A stretch of 37,870 nt of DNA from Fibrobacter sp. (GCA_012728995.1 JAAYEB010000204.1:1-37870), one strand, 5' to 3'; positions 1 to 9,297 are shown, counted from the first letter of the stretch. Numbers and translations: made by a program. The notes: generated by a model not told the origin, from the sequence alone.

Positions 1-1035
1 ACTTATTTCATACCTTGAATCCGGTAATTTTTTAAAAACGGTTTCTGTATTTTTAAAGCTCAGTTGTTTCAACTTGTCTGCAGACAGCAGTTGTGCAAAG
101 GCTATCTGAACCGGTAAATCGGATATTTCCAGAAGAGAAGTTTTTAAAGATCCCTCAATTTTCAGAGAATCAATAAGCAGAGGTGATGAAGCAAAGTTCA
201 GTTTAAAATCGGCAATGCCGCTTAAATTCCCGGCTTTACCATATTGTTCATAGATTTCTGAAATATTTAAACCGGATCCAGCAACATGCAGATCGTTTAA
301 TCTCATTTTATCTATAGCAATTGCTCCGTTAATATTTACCAATCCCTGTTTATAGCCTGTACTGCAATTTTCAATAATGATCTTGCCATTTTCATATAAA
401 AGTGAAAAACGTATATGTGTTAATCTATTCTGAAAAAAATGGCATTCATCTGATGAGCATGAAACTTTTAAGGATTTGGAACTGTCTGAATTAAATTCTG
501 TTTGTGAATAAATATTTTTAATCGTGAATAGAGAACTGTCATTTTTTAGAAATGTAATATCCAACCCGGCAAATTCAATTGATATGCATTGATCAAATGC
601 TTCCTTAAAACGTATTATTGATAGATTCAGATTGTCTGTAAAATCATGAAAATTGTCACTTGAATTTGGAAGATATTTTTTTTTCCATTTTTCCCAATTA
701 ATATAGGCTTTTATTACATTGCAGTTTAAAAAAACGGATCTTATATTACTTTTGAAACCTGAAGTTTTATCAGTTTTTGTGGATAAAGTTAAACCCTGTA
801 ATGAAATTCCTTTCCAGAGAATAATACGAACATTATCAGCCGATTCTATGTTTACACCTGACAAACTTAGCTGCGAAAGAATGTAATTTTCTAATTCGGG
901 ATGTTTTAATGGAAAAAAGCCAATTAAAAGAACAGTAAACGCAATTAAAATTGCAAAAACGACAAATAACTTGAGGAAGGCAAATAGCCTGGCATTGTAA
1001 AAATGTATTTTGGAAAAAACTGTTCTCTTTTTCAT
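1..1035 (-). CDS. AsmA-like envelope protein (C-terminus cut by window edge)
   Basis: The reading frame runs from an ATG at 1035 to the left edge without a stop, giving 345 visible residues. It opens with a short basic segment, one hydrophobic helix (about residues 19-44, including LFVVFAILIAFTVLLIGFF), then a long polar region of alternating short beta strands with phrases such as GLTLS, IEGSLKTS and VNINGAIAIDK. A single N-terminal anchor followed by a large beta-rich domain is the plan of AsmA/DUF748-type proteins of diderm bacteria, linked to lipid transport or outer-membrane homeostasis. The family call rests on architecture and repeat character, not a diagnostic motif. No clear ribosome-binding site precedes the ATG. 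It diverges from the NtrC-type regulator across a 225-bp spacer. Confidence 0.6.
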   Translation of the reverse strand, partial: MKKRTVFSKIHFYNARLFAFLKLFVVFAILIAFTVLLIGFFPLKHPELENYILSQLSLSGVNIESADNVRIILWKGISLQGLTLSTKTDKTSGFKSNIRSVFLNCNVIKAYINWEKWKKKYLPNSSDNFHDFTDNLNLSIIRFKEAFDQCISIEFAGLDITFLKNDSSLFTIKNIYSQTEFNSDSSKSLKVSCSSDECHFFQNRLTHIRFSLLYENGKIIIENCSTGYKQGLVNINGAIAIDKMRLNDLHVAGSGLNISEIYEQYGKAGNLSGIADFKLNFASSPLLIDSLKIEGSLKTSLLEISDLPVQIAFAQLLSADKLKQLSFKNTETVFKKLPDSRYEIS

Positions 1036-1260
1036 AATTTTTCAATAAGTTTGATAGTTTGTGTATTCTGTTCCTGATATTATTTTTTAACATTGATTAT
1101 AATCAAATGTGCACGCTTCTTTAGCGTTTTCCATTTAACAGTAATAATTTCGGTTAGAGAACGGAACTTTCACCGATCAAATTTATTTTATGGATAAATA
1201 AACCGGAAATTACTGATCTAAATAAAAGTAACATTTTTCATAGTAGCTTCATAGGGTAAT
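1036..1260. promoter_or_regulatory. Divergent control region with a 14-bp perfect palindrome
   Basis: This spacer separates the AsmA-like gene (minus) from the NtrC-type gene (plus). It holds the perfect palindrome TTGATTATAATCAA at 1093-1106, with TATAAT at its core, so it could act as an operator, a two-way -10 element, or both. The sequence AGGGTAAT immediately before the ATG at 1261 is the only ribosome-binding candidate for the regulator gene. The regulatory reading is inference. Confidence 0.35.
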
Positions 1261-2640
1261 ATGTCAACAATCAAAAAAAATGATAACGAAAAAACTGTAC
1301 TTGTTTTATCTTCCGATTTTCCTTTCAGAGCCAAATTAAGAGAAAATCTATCATTACAGGATTTTAAAATAATTGAAGCAGATTCACATACAGAAGCACT
1401 GACTGTTCTTGATAAAAATCATGTAAACATTGCATTCGTAGATATCGAACAGATGCCGCTTCTGGAACTTGATATAATAAGTTATATCCGAACGCGACAT
1501 AATGCAGAAATTGTTGTTCTTACTACTTTAAACGAGCTTGAAAATGCAACTATTGCGCTTAGAAATGGTGCTGCATTTTATCTGCTCAAACCGATACGAC
1601 TAACTGATTTAAAATCTGTTTTAGATAAACTTGCCCTTCGTATAGAACAGCAAAAAGATCATATTGAACTTGAGCAACGCTTTCTTTCAGATCTGATGGC
1701 AGGTTCACAAACAATGCAAAAACTTTTAAAGTTTTCCATGAAAATAGCTCCTACAAGTTCAACTGTCCTTATTGGCGGAGAAAGCGGTACAGGAAAAGAG
1801 TTTTTCGCCAGAATAATTCATCGTATGTCTAAAAGGTTTGATGGGCATTTTGTTGCCATGAATTGTGGTGCTATTCCGGAAACTCTATTTGAAAGTGAAC
1901 TATTCGGACATAAAAAAGGATCTTTCACTGGTGCCGACCGCGATAAACCTGGTCTGGTCGAAGAAGCTCATCTGGGCACACTTTTTCTTGATGAAGTAGG
2001 TGAACTCTCCCCTGCTGCACAGGTAAAACTCCTCCGTTTTCTTCAGGAACGAGAATTCAGGCGGATTGGAGATAATGTAACAAGATCTGTAGATGTCAGG
2101 ATAATTGCAGCTACCAATAAAGATCTATCGCGACTTATCCAGATTGGAGATTTCAGGGAAGATCTTTACTATAGACTTAATGTGTTTTATCTTCATATGC
2201 CCCCCCTTCGCCAGAGAAAAGAAACAATTCCAAATCTGATTCGTCTCTTCGTTCACAGGTACAATGAATTGTTCAACAAACAAATCAATAATATATCAAA
2301 AAGTGCCGAAGCAATCCTAGCAAATTATGATTACCCCGGTAATATTCGTGAACTAGAAAATATTATGGAACACGCAATAGTTCTTGCAGATGGTACAGAA
2401 ATCACAGAAAAAGATCTTCCTGAATTCATGTTCAAAAACCGGCTTTTGCTGTCGGCACCGGAAATTAAGGCAGACAAACCATATGAAGATGTAATGACAC
2501 TTTCAGAACTGGAGAAACATCACATAAAAAATGTGTTGTCCATTACAAATTTTAATTACACCGAAGCATCCAGAAAACTGGGAATCTCACGTTCCACACT
2601 TTGGCGTAAAATCAAAGAATTCAACATAGAAACCTCCTGA
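1261..2640 (+). CDS. NtrC-family sigma-54-dependent response regulator with atypical receiver
   Basis: 459 residues in the classic order: receiver (about 12-125), AAA+ sigma-54 activator domain (about 145-375), Fis-type helix-turn-helix (about 428-456). The AAA+ part has Walker A GESGTGKE (173-180), the sigma-54 contact loop GSFTGA (220-225), a Walker B LFLDEVGEL and the R-finger region FREDLYYRLNVF. The receiver keeps a phospho-acceptor Asp (D61), T88 and K110, but the acidic pair before it (usually DD) reads SSD at 17-19, so Mg2+ binding and phosphorylation may be weak or absent. Known family role: opening sigma-54 promoters. No cognate histidine kinase is next to it. The thioesterase gene starts one base after its stop codon, implying co-transcription. 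Its target promoters could not be identified. Confidence 0.95.
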   Translation: MSTIKKNDNEKTVLVLSSDFPFRAKLRENLSLQDFKIIEADSHTEALTVLDKNHVNIAFVDIEQMPLLELDIISYIRTRHNAEIVVLTTLNELENATIALRNGAAFYLLKPIRLTDLKSVLDKLALRIEQQKDHIELEQRFLSDLMAGSQTMQKLLKFSMKIAPTSSTVLIGGESGTGKEFFARIIHRMSKRFDGHFVAMNCGAIPETLFESELFGHKKGSFTGADRDKPGLVEEAHLGTLFLDEVGELSPAAQVKLLRFLQEREFRRIGDNVTRSVDVRIIAATNKDLSRLIQIGDFREDLYYRLNVFYLHMPPLRQRKETIPNLIRLFVHRYNELFNKQINNISKSAEAILANYDYPGNIRELENIMEHAIVLADGTEITEKDLPEFMFKNRLLLSAPEIKADKPYEDVMTLSELEKHHIKNVLSITNFNYTEASRKLGISRSTLWRKIKEFNIETS

Positions 2641-2641
2641 C

Positions 2642-3022
2642 ATGAAAATAAGAATTTATTATGAAGACACCGATTGCGGCAATGTAGTCTATTATGCAAA
2701 TTATTTAAAGTTTATGGAGCGAAGCAGAACCGAATTCCTTCGAGAAAGAGGAATAGACCTGGCGAGTTATCATAAAAAAGGATACCTGTTTGTAGTAGTT
2801 GACGCTCATATAAAATATCGCGCACCGGCTTACTATAACGATCTTTTGGATGCTGTCAGCTTTGTAACAGAATTGACATCGGTTTCCGTTTCTTTCACAA
2901 CAAATATAACCAGTGAAAAGGGACGACTGTTAGTTAAAGGGGATATTCGCCTGGCCTGTGTAAATTCTAATGGGCGTGCATGCAGAATTCCGCATGAGAT
3001 CAGTGAAGCTCTTGTAAAATAA
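2642..3022 (+). CDS. YbgC/FadM-like acyl-CoA thioesterase (hot-dog fold)
   Basis: 126 residues, normal length for the 4-hydroxybenzoyl-CoA/YbgC thioesterase family. The N-terminal signature YYEDTDCGNVVYYANYL (residues 6-22) is diagnostic; D11 matches the catalytic Asp of E. coli YbgC, while the His of the YHANY motif is Tyr (Y18), a change seen in other family branches. These enzymes hydrolyse acyl-CoA thioesters in the cytosol; in proteobacteria YbgC lies with tol-pal, but no tol-pal gene is here. The ATG comes one base after the stop of the NtrC-type gene and lacks its own good ribosome-binding site, so it is probably translationally coupled. It converges with trmFO, only 13 bp separating the two ends. 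Confidence 0.9.
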   Translation: MKIRIYYEDTDCGNVVYYANYLKFMERSRTEFLRERGIDLASYHKKGYLFVVVDAHIKYRAPAYYNDLLDAVSFVTELTSVSVSFTTNITSEKGRLLVKGDIRLACVNSNGRACRIPHEISEALVK

Positions 3023-3035
3023 GTATCAAACTTCT

Positions 3036-4361
3036 CTACAAATCTGTTTTCCACCTCTTTAATGATTCAATTGCCCTTGAACATATCAGTTCTTTCTTTT
3101 CAGCTTTACCGATTTTTCTTTTTCCATTATTTTCAAGTGGCGGGAAAAGACCAGAATGAATATTTGTTGGTGTAAATTTATCGTTGTCAGAAACAGTAAT
3201 ATGTTTTATTAAGGCTCCAATAGCAGTTTCTGGTGATGGCGGTGATATCTTTTTACCTTTAATCCGACTGGCTATGGAGAGAGCTGCATAATGCCCTGTT
3301 GCAATACTCTCTGTATAACCTTCGTTACCACAAATCTGACCTGCAAGAAACAGATTTGGAAGATCTTTAAAAGATAGATCTGACGTCAGCAGTTGTGGAG
3401 ACTGCATATAAGTATTTCTGTGAATACTCCCAAAACGAAGGAATTGGGCATTTTTCAATCCTGGTATTAATCGGAAAACCCGTTTTTGTTCGGGAAAAGT
3501 TAAACGTGTTTGAAAACCAACCAGATTAAAACTATCGGAGTTTATGTTTTCTTTTCTTAGCTGGCAAACAGCAAAAGGTCTTTTACCAGTATGAGGGTTA
3601 ATTATTCCAACCGGCCGCAGAGGGCCAAATGCAAGAGCTTTGTACCCGCGCTGCGCAGCAACTTCAACCGGAAGACATGCTTCAAAGAATTTTTGATTTT
3701 CAAACGAGCGTGCATTAACCTGATCCGCTTTTTTCAGTTCTTCGTAAAATAACTTATACTCCTGCTCATCAAAGGGACAATTAAGATAATCACCAGACCC
3801 TTCCTCCCATCTTGAAGCAAAAAAAGCAATATTATAATCAATAGAATCAGCCGAAACAATAGGTGCTATTGCATCATAAAAATGTAGTGATGAAGTCAGG
3901 AAGCTGGATGTAAGCCATTGAACAAGGTTTGGCGAAGCAAGGGGACCTGCTGCAATTATGCAAAATGGCTTTTTCAATGGTGGACTGCAAACTTCCTCAT
4001 GTACAACAGAAATCAGTTTATCATCAGACAATCTATTGTTTACAGTTGAAGAAAAAACTTCACGGTCAACAGCTAACGCACTGCCTGCCGGAATTGATGT
4101 TTGTTGCGCAATACCAAGTAATGGACTTTGAAGTAATCTCAATTCCTCTTTCAGAAGCGCATGTGCAGAAGGCAATTTAATTGACTTAAATGAATTAGAA
4201 CACACAAGTTCTGCAGGTAAATCTGTTTTGTGTGCAGGGCTTCTCCAAATCGGGCGAGCCTCATAAATTTTTACAGGTATACCGGCCCTTGCCAAAACAA
4301 GGGCTGCTTCACAACCGGCCAATCCAGCCCCGATTATTGCTACTTCACTGTTTTGAGACAT
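3036..4361 (-). CDS. trmFO: TrmFO, folate/FAD-dependent tRNA (uracil-54-C5)-methyltransferase
   Basis: 441 residues, full length. The FAD-binding Rossmann motif GAGLAG is at 11-16. The family motif VCSNSFKS carries C54, and FFEACLPVE carries the second conserved cysteine. The C-terminal FAD segment GNEGYTESIATGHYAAL is typical. TrmFO makes ribothymidine at position 54 of tRNA using methylenetetrahydrofolate and FADH2, in place of the SAM-dependent TrmA. It lies 23 bp downstream of topA in the same direction, an arrangement also known from Firmicutes (topA-gid), so the pair is very likely one operon. The ribosome-binding site is weak. Confidence 0.97.
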   Translation of the reverse strand: MSQNSEVAIIGAGLAGCEAALVLARAGIPVKIYEARPIWRSPAHKTDLPAELVCSNSFKSIKLPSAHALLKEELRLLQSPLLGIAQQTSIPAGSALAVDREVFSSTVNNRLSDDKLISVVHEEVCSPPLKKPFCIIAAGPLASPNLVQWLTSSFLTSSLHFYDAIAPIVSADSIDYNIAFFASRWEEGSGDYLNCPFDEQEYKLFYEELKKADQVNARSFENQKFFEACLPVEVAAQRGYKALAFGPLRPVGIINPHTGKRPFAVCQLRKENINSDSFNLVGFQTRLTFPEQKRVFRLIPGLKNAQFLRFGSIHRNTYMQSPQLLTSDLSFKDLPNLFLAGQICGNEGYTESIATGHYAALSIASRIKGKKISPPSPETAIGALIKHITVSDNDKFTPTNIHSGLFPPLENNGKRKIGKAEKKELICSRAIESLKRWKTDL

Positions 4362-4384
4362 TATGTTACCAGAAAAAAGGACAG

Positions 4385-6664
4385 TCAGGAAACATTTTCA
4401 GAATCATTTTCGTTTTGAGTTACAGCTTCTGATTCATATCTGCATGAAAGGCATCTGTACATTGGCCCTTTACGTTTAGTTTCTTTGTAAACCATCATCG
4501 GATACCCGCATTGTGGACATTTACGGTTAACAGGTTTATCCCATGTTGCAAAATTACAATCGGGATATTTATCACAACCGTAGAATATTTTCCCCCGTCT
4601 GGTTTTTCTTTCAACAAGAGTACCGCTACAATCAGATTTAGGGCATTTAACACCTGTTGATATTGATTTGGTATTTTTGCATTCGGGATACCTGGAACAC
4701 CCTAAAAATCGGTTTCCATTCATGTTTAAAATCAACATGGGTGCACCACATTTGTCGCATTTTTCATCTACCTTGACGGCATTAACTTTTTCTAATCGTT
4801 CGGTATATTTACATGAAGGGAATCCCTGACAGGCCAGAAATTTTCCGTTTTTACTCCATTTGATTACTAGTTTATTTTTGCCGCACTCAGGACAGATCCT
4901 GTCGGTGACTTCCTGGTTTTGTGCCCTGAGATCTTTAATGCTGCTTTTTACTTTTGATAATCTTCCGGAAAAGGGTTCGTAAAACTCTTTTAATACCTGA
5001 ATCCAGTTAGCATTGCCATCTTCAACCCTGTCCAGTGATGATTCCATGCCAGCAGTAAAACCAACGTCAAAAACCTCAGGAAACTCTTTTACAAGAATAT
5101 TTTTCACCATAAAACCGATTTCTGATGGAATGAATCGTCGTTTTTCAAGTATAACATATTTACGACGCTTCAGCGTATCAATAATCTGAGCATAGGTACT
5201 TGGTCTTCCAATGCCTTTGTCTTCCAACTCCCTTACCAGTGATGCTTCAGAGTATCGAGGGGGCGGCTGAGTAAAATGTTGAGCTTCAGTGAGTTTTAAA
5301 ATATTTACAATATCATTGGCCTGCAGTACCGGAAGCCTTACGTTTGTATCGTCACCTGTATCATTTGAATTTTCTTCTACAGTTTCATCGTATAAAGCCA
5401 AAAAACCCTCAAATTTCATGATCGATCCTGTTGCACGAAACAGACAATTATCACCTTCGATATCTACTCTGGTTGAATCAAATAATGCATTTTCCATCTG
5501 AGAAGCTAGAAAACGTTTCCATATAAGCTCGTATAAACGAATCTGGTCTCTGGATAAATACGGTTTGATACTGTCCGGAGAAAATTTCATGTCAATTTGT
5601 GAAGGTCGTATCGCTTCATGCGCATCCTGAGAGTTTTTCTTTTTTCCATATTTTCGTGGTGCAGATGGCAGATGTCTATTATCGTATAATGTTTCGATAA
5701 CTTTACGTGCAGCACTCAGGGCTTCATCTGCTATTCGAGTTGAATCGGTACGCATATAAGTAATCAATCCCATTGATCCCAATTCACCCAGTTCCAGCCC
5801 TTCGTATAATTGCTGTGCGATCATCATCGTTTTTGCAGCTGAAAACCCCAGTTTCCTCGCAGCTTCCTGCTGAAGTGTACTGGTAATAAATGGTGGATAC
5901 GGTTTGCGTTCCTTTTTTGAACGATGAACATTTTTTACAGTATAATTGACATCGCTTAGCCGGTTGATAATTGCTTTTGTTGTTTCTTCATCCGGAAGAA
6001 GAGGATTTTCATTGTCACCTTTTCTTCCATCTATGGAAAAAAGCTTTGCAGAGAACTGTGATTTTTCAAATGAGAAATTTCCCACAACAGACCAGTATTC
6101 TTTTTTCTGAAATGCATTGATCTCCTCTTCACGTTCGCATATCAGACGTAAAGCAACTGATTGTACGCGTCCGGCACTTAATCCTCGAAATATCGTTCTC
6201 CAAAGAATTGGTGAAACCTGATAACCAACAATTCTATCCAGAATGCGACGAGCCTGTTGAGCATTCACCTTATTCATATCAATTTCCTGTGGATGTGCAA
6301 ATGCAGCCAAAACAGCCCGTCTGGTAATCTCATTAAACATCACTCGTTTAATGGAGGTATTTTCATTTTTAATTGATTCGCAAACATGCCATGCGATAGC
6401 TTCCCCTTCCCTGTCAGGGTCAGGAGCTAAAAAAACATCTTCAACCTTTGACGCTTCATCTTTAAGAGCACGCAAAACACGACGTTTTCCTTTTGATATG
6501 GTGTATTTAGGCTTGAAATCCTGATCGATATCAACCCCAAGCTCTTTCTCTGGAAGATCTATAACATGACCCATAGTCGCCCTGACAGCAAACTCCTTAC
6601 CTAAATATTTCGAAATCGTTTTGCATTTTGCAGGAGACTCAACTATCACTAAATGTTTTGCCAT
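4385..6664 (-). CDS. topA: DNA topoisomerase I (type IA) with four C-terminal zinc ribbons
   Basis: 759 residues. The Toprim domain occupies about 1-125 with VESPAK (E9) and DPDREGEAIAWH; the active-site tyrosine is Y303 in GLITYMRTDSTR. The catalytic core ends near 590 and is followed by four Cys4 zinc ribbons opening with CPECGKNK, CDKCGAPM, CPKSDCSG and CPQCGYPM. The enzyme relaxes negative supercoils by single-strand passage. The start follows AAGGA, about 11 bases upstream. It heads the topA-trmFO pair. The number of zinc ribbons varies between lineages; four is within the normal range. No catalytic residue is missing. Confidence 0.98.
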   Translation of the reverse strand: MAKHLVIVESPAKCKTISKYLGKEFAVRATMGHVIDLPEKELGVDIDQDFKPKYTISKGKRRVLRALKDEASKVEDVFLAPDPDREGEAIAWHVCESIKNENTSIKRVMFNEITRRAVLAAFAHPQEIDMNKVNAQQARRILDRIVGYQVSPILWRTIFRGLSAGRVQSVALRLICEREEEINAFQKKEYWSVVGNFSFEKSQFSAKLFSIDGRKGDNENPLLPDEETTKAIINRLSDVNYTVKNVHRSKKERKPYPPFITSTLQQEAARKLGFSAAKTMMIAQQLYEGLELGELGSMGLITYMRTDSTRIADEALSAARKVIETLYDNRHLPSAPRKYGKKKNSQDAHEAIRPSQIDMKFSPDSIKPYLSRDQIRLYELIWKRFLASQMENALFDSTRVDIEGDNCLFRATGSIMKFEGFLALYDETVEENSNDTGDDTNVRLPVLQANDIVNILKLTEAQHFTQPPPRYSEASLVRELEDKGIGRPSTYAQIIDTLKRRKYVILEKRRFIPSEIGFMVKNILVKEFPEVFDVGFTAGMESSLDRVEDGNANWIQVLKEFYEPFSGRLSKVKSSIKDLRAQNQEVTDRICPECGKNKLVIKWSKNGKFLACQGFPSCKYTERLEKVNAVKVDEKCDKCGAPMLILNMNGNRFLGCSRYPECKNTKSISTGVKCPKSDCSGTLVERKTRRGKIFYGCDKYPDCNFATWDKPVNRKCPQCGYPMMVYKETKRKGPMYRCLSCRYESEAVTQNENDSENVS

Positions 6665-7111
6665 AAATGCAATTTTCCTTATCTTGATAACTCAATTTTG
6701 TTATACAATATACTTTAAAGTTTTAAAAGCTGAAATGATTCGCATGAATACGCAATCAAAATGCCATTATTGAATATTGATTCCTGAGTTTTAATAGTTC
6801 CTGTACATGAATCACAGTGATATATTCGTAAAGAATATCAAAACCAGTTCTGAACAGCTTTTTTTTGATACTGTACCACAGGCTGTAATTCAAATACCAA
6901 AGCTAATGGGCACTTTTTCAGTTCAAAATATTCTCTAAAAGGGTCAATTATAATATCTTTTCCATCACAGTTATTAAAAATATATTCTCATTAAAAAACA
7001 TTAACATTCAGCTTATAATTATCCGGATCATTTTTCATACACTAATTTCGTATCAGATACCATTTTCTTGAATTGCAGTTCGAAATTCGAAAAGTAATTA
7101 GGATATAAATC
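6665..7111. other. 447-bp spacer; possible decayed coding sequence
   Basis: No intact gene is seen. On the minus strand, one frame from about 7045 to 6722 has only a few stops and reads protein-like stretches such as DIIIDPFREYFELKKCP and YHCDSCTGTIKTQ. At this base composition such a frame can also occur by chance, so a decayed gene is only a possibility. The end nearest topA must hold the topA promoter; a TTGTATAAC stretch is a weak -10 candidate. The end nearest purH contains an AT-rich hairpin described separately. Confidence 0.3.
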
Positions 7112-7127
7112 TTATAAATTACTTTTT
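7090..7127 (-). terminator. AT-rich hairpin at the end of the purH-like gene
   Basis: AAAAGTAATT at 7090-7099 is exactly complementary to AATTACTTTT at 7118-7127, separated by 18 bases. The hairpin spans the last codons and stop codon of the gene. On the minus strand the second arm ends in a run of T. The stem has little G+C, so it may be only a weak terminator. Confidence 0.35.
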
Positions 7128-7738
7128 TGGTATCCATAATTTTTAGAAAGATACTCAGATATTGCAGTATCATAATCTGCAGTATGACAAAAAGCTTTTA
7201 CCGCCATCTCTTTTCGAGTTTCAAATGAAATTGTACCATCTTTTTCGATCTCGGCAATTATTCTGTCGTAATCATCCGGATCAACAACAACTGTTACGTA
7301 GGCATGATTTTTTGCAGCACTACGAATCATTGTCGGTCCTCCGATATCAATATTCTCTATAGCATCCTCAATTTTTACATCCATTTTTGATATTGTCTGT
7401 TTAAAAGGATATAAATTCACCACAACTAGATCAATTGGTTCTATTCCATTATCTTTCATTTCTTTACAATGATTTGAGTTATCACGAATTGCCAAAATTC
7501 CACCATGAATCCGCGGATGAAGTGTCTTGACCCGTCCATTTAAAATTTCCGGGTGACCTGTATATGAATCTACGGATCTGACATTTATATTATTATCCAA
7601 CAGAGTTTTGGATGTTCCACCTGTTGAGAGAATCTCTACACCCTTTTTTGCCAATTTTTTTGAAAATTCAATTATGCCGAATTTATCCGAAACACTGATC
7701 AGTGCTCTTCTGACAGCTAAATGACTCAAACAACTCAT
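7112..7738 (-). CDS. purH: Stand-alone IMP cyclohydrolase (N-terminal domain of PurH)
   Basis: 208 residues from the ATG at 7738, which has AAGGAAG five bases upstream; an upstream TTG at 7756 would put that Shine-Dalgarno inside the gene and is less likely. The protein matches only the MGS-like IMP cyclohydrolase half of Pur[37 protein letters not shown] and [15 protein letters not shown], ending at the usual domain boundary after DTAISEYLS. Full-length PurH is about 510 residues and also carries AICAR transformylase, whose LRYGENPHQ motif is absent here. It would close the IMP ring, the last step of purine synthesis. Stand-alone forms occur in some lineages, so the gene may be functional with the transformylase encoded elsewhere; a truncated PurH is the alternative. 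Confidence 0.85.
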   Translation of the reverse strand: MSCLSHLAVRRALISVSDKFGIIEFSKKLAKKGVEILSTGGTSKTLLDNNINVRSVDSYTGHPEILNGRVKTLHPRIHGGILAIRDNSNHCKEMKDNGIEPIDLVVVNLYPFKQTISKMDVKIEDAIENIDIGGPTMIRSAAKNHAYVTVVVDPDDYDRIIAEIEKDGTISFETRKEMAVKAFCHTADYDTAISEYLSKNYGYQKSNL

Positions 7739-8289
7739 ACCAACTTCCTTTTTCAAAAACCATTAAAGAAGTTAGAATATGATTAATTGCATAGGGTAAT
7801 GCCAATAGAACCAACTATAAAGATGCAGATATTTCATTTGTCGGACAAAAATCATGAATGTGCTTGATCTACATAGATTATACTTTAACCTGCATTTTAA
7901 TTATGCTCTCAATAAAACTTATAAATTATTTTAGTAATGATATACAAAAATTGATTAGATCCAGTCTCAATTTGGGATTTGTTGTTTTGTTTGCTGGTAA
8001 TATTTTGATATTTCTACTAAAAAAGATAAATCTCAATTTAATATGGTTATGAATGGAGGCATATTTTATTAAGATAATCCACATTGAAGACATTCAGTAA
8101 ATGCTAATCAAGCATAGTGCTGTTGATACCTGCTAACAACCATATTACTGTTCTCCGGATATGTTATGCAAGATTTTTACAACAGCAGGTCTTACTGTAA
8201 CCCGTATAAAATCATTGGTATCCCTGGTGGTTAATTTCTGCGGGTATCTGGAATGGTGGGAAAAACCAATAAAAGGAAGGATTCTCAAT
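7739..8289. other. 551-bp divergent spacer with one doubtful small ORF
   Basis: It separates the divergent purH-like and epimerase genes and should contain both promoters. Apart from the 64-codon frame at 7858-8052, no gene is supported. The frame of the epimerase stays open upstream to 8161, but that part lacks a ribosome-binding site and precedes the Rossmann motif by more than 40 residues, so it is treated as untranslated. Confidence 0.4.
7858..8052 (+). CDS. Doubtful 64-residue hydrophobic small ORF
   Basis: The frame could encode a small protein with two hydrophobic stretches (about residues 5-20 and 38-54) separated by a polar loop, as in two-helix membrane peptides. Against it: there is no Shine-Dalgarno before the ATG, nothing recognisable in the sequence, and AT-rich non-coding DNA readily gives hydrophobic frames. 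I do not recognise it. Confidence 0.15.
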   Translation: MCLIYIDYTLTCILIMLSIKLINYFSNDIQKLIRSSLNLGFVVLFAGNILIFLLKKINLNLIWL

Positions 8290-9276
8290 ATGAATATCCT
8301 GATAATCGGTGGTACAGGAAACATCTCATCTGAAGTTGCAGACGTTCTTTATAAACAGGGTCACTCCATCACTGTTGTAACCACAGGAAAACACCATGTA
8401 CCTGTAAAGTACAAGCAAATAAAAGCAGACAGGCAAAACCAGAGTGAATTCAAAAACGCATTATCTGATGTTATTGCCGATATTGTAATAGATTTTTTTG
8501 CGTTTGTACCTGAACACTGCCGTACAGATTTCGAGATCTTTAAAGGAAAAATCAGACAGTTCATATTTATCAGCAGCGCAACAGTTTACCAGAAACCACA
8601 CAAAAAACTTCCGATATCAGAAGAAACGGTTTTAGATAATCGGTTCTGGAAGTATGCTCAAGACAAAATAGAATGTGAGCGTTTTTTAAATAGCGTAAAT
8701 AACAGTTTTTTTCCTGTAACAATCGTAAGACCATCTCATACATTTGGTAGAACCTGGATACCGTCTCCTGTAAATGGATCTGATTTCACAATCGCAAACA
8801 GGATTCTTAATGGGAAACCTGTGATTATCCATGACAAAGGTGAATCACTCTGGACATTGACAGCTTCATCTGATTTCGCTTCAGGTCTGGCCGGTCTGGT
8901 TGGTAATATGGATGCAATAGGGGAATCATTTCACATAACCAGTGATGAATCATTAACATGGAACTCAATATATAACATTATTGGATATGCATTGGGTAAA
9001 AAACCTCAGATTGTTCATATACCCAGTGATTTTATAGCCAGAGTTTATCCGGAATCCTATGGCATGCTTATGGGAGATAAAAAAGAACATGGAGTGTTTG
9101 ATAATTCCAAAATCAAAAAATTTGTTCCAGGATTCAAATGTAATAAGACCTTCAGCATCGCCATAAGGGAATCAATCAATTGGTTTATGAAAGATGAACA
9201 AAGAATGGTTATTGACATTGAACAGGATCGATTAATTGACTCGATTATAAATCAATGGCTTAACTACAATAATTAA
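8290..9276 (+). CDS. NAD(P)-dependent SDR epimerase/dehydratase family protein
   Basis: 328 residues from the ATG at 8290, chosen because GGAAGG lies eight bases upstream and the nucleotide-binding strand starts at once (MNILIIGGTGNIS). The extended-SDR features are the Rossmann glycine motif GGTGNI (residues 7-12), the SSATVY strand carrying the catalytic Ser/Thr, and the YxxxK pair as YAQDK. The rest resembles sugar-nucleotide epimerases and the CSP41-like branch. The substrate cannot be read from the sequence; neighbours give no sugar-nucleotide context. It is monocistronic, ending at a strong hairpin shared with the convergent gene. Confidence 0.85.
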   Translation: MNILIIGGTGNISSEVADVLYKQGHSITVVTTGKHHVPVKYKQIKADRQNQSEFKNALSDVIADIVIDFFAFVPEHCRTDFEIFKGKIRQFIFISSATVYQKPHKKLPISEETVLDNRFWKYAQDKIECERFLNSVNNSFFPVTIVRPSHTFGRTWIPSPVNGSDFTIANRILNGKPVIIHDKGESLWTLTASSDFASGLAGLVGNMDAIGESFHITSDESLTWNSIYNIIGYALGKKPQIVHIPSDFIARVYPESYGMLMGDKKEHGVFDNSKIKKFVPGFKCNKTFSIAIRESINWFMKDEQRMVIDIEQDRLIDSIINQWLNYNN

Positions 9277-9297
9277 ATTACTGTATTAAACATGGGA

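Noticed and set aside
778-786. Perfect DnaA-box sequence (reverse of TTATCCACA)
   Set aside because: It is a single copy inside the AsmA-like coding region with no cluster of boxes or AT-rich unwinding element.
1973-1991. Sigma-54 promoter-like sequence near 1973
   Set aside because: It has the GGCAC half but not the GC half at proper spacing and lies inside the NtrC-type coding region; no convincing sigma-54 promoter was found in the window.
1249-7800. Shared 11-mer CATAGGGTAAT before the NtrC-type gene and near 7790
   Set aside because: An 11-base match between two places in 38 kb is expected by chance, and the second copy does not precede a gene in the same orientation.
8161-8289. N-terminal extension of the epimerase
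   Set aside because: The upstream ATG has no ribosome-binding site, whereas the ATG at 8290 has GGAAGG and starts right at the Rossmann strand.
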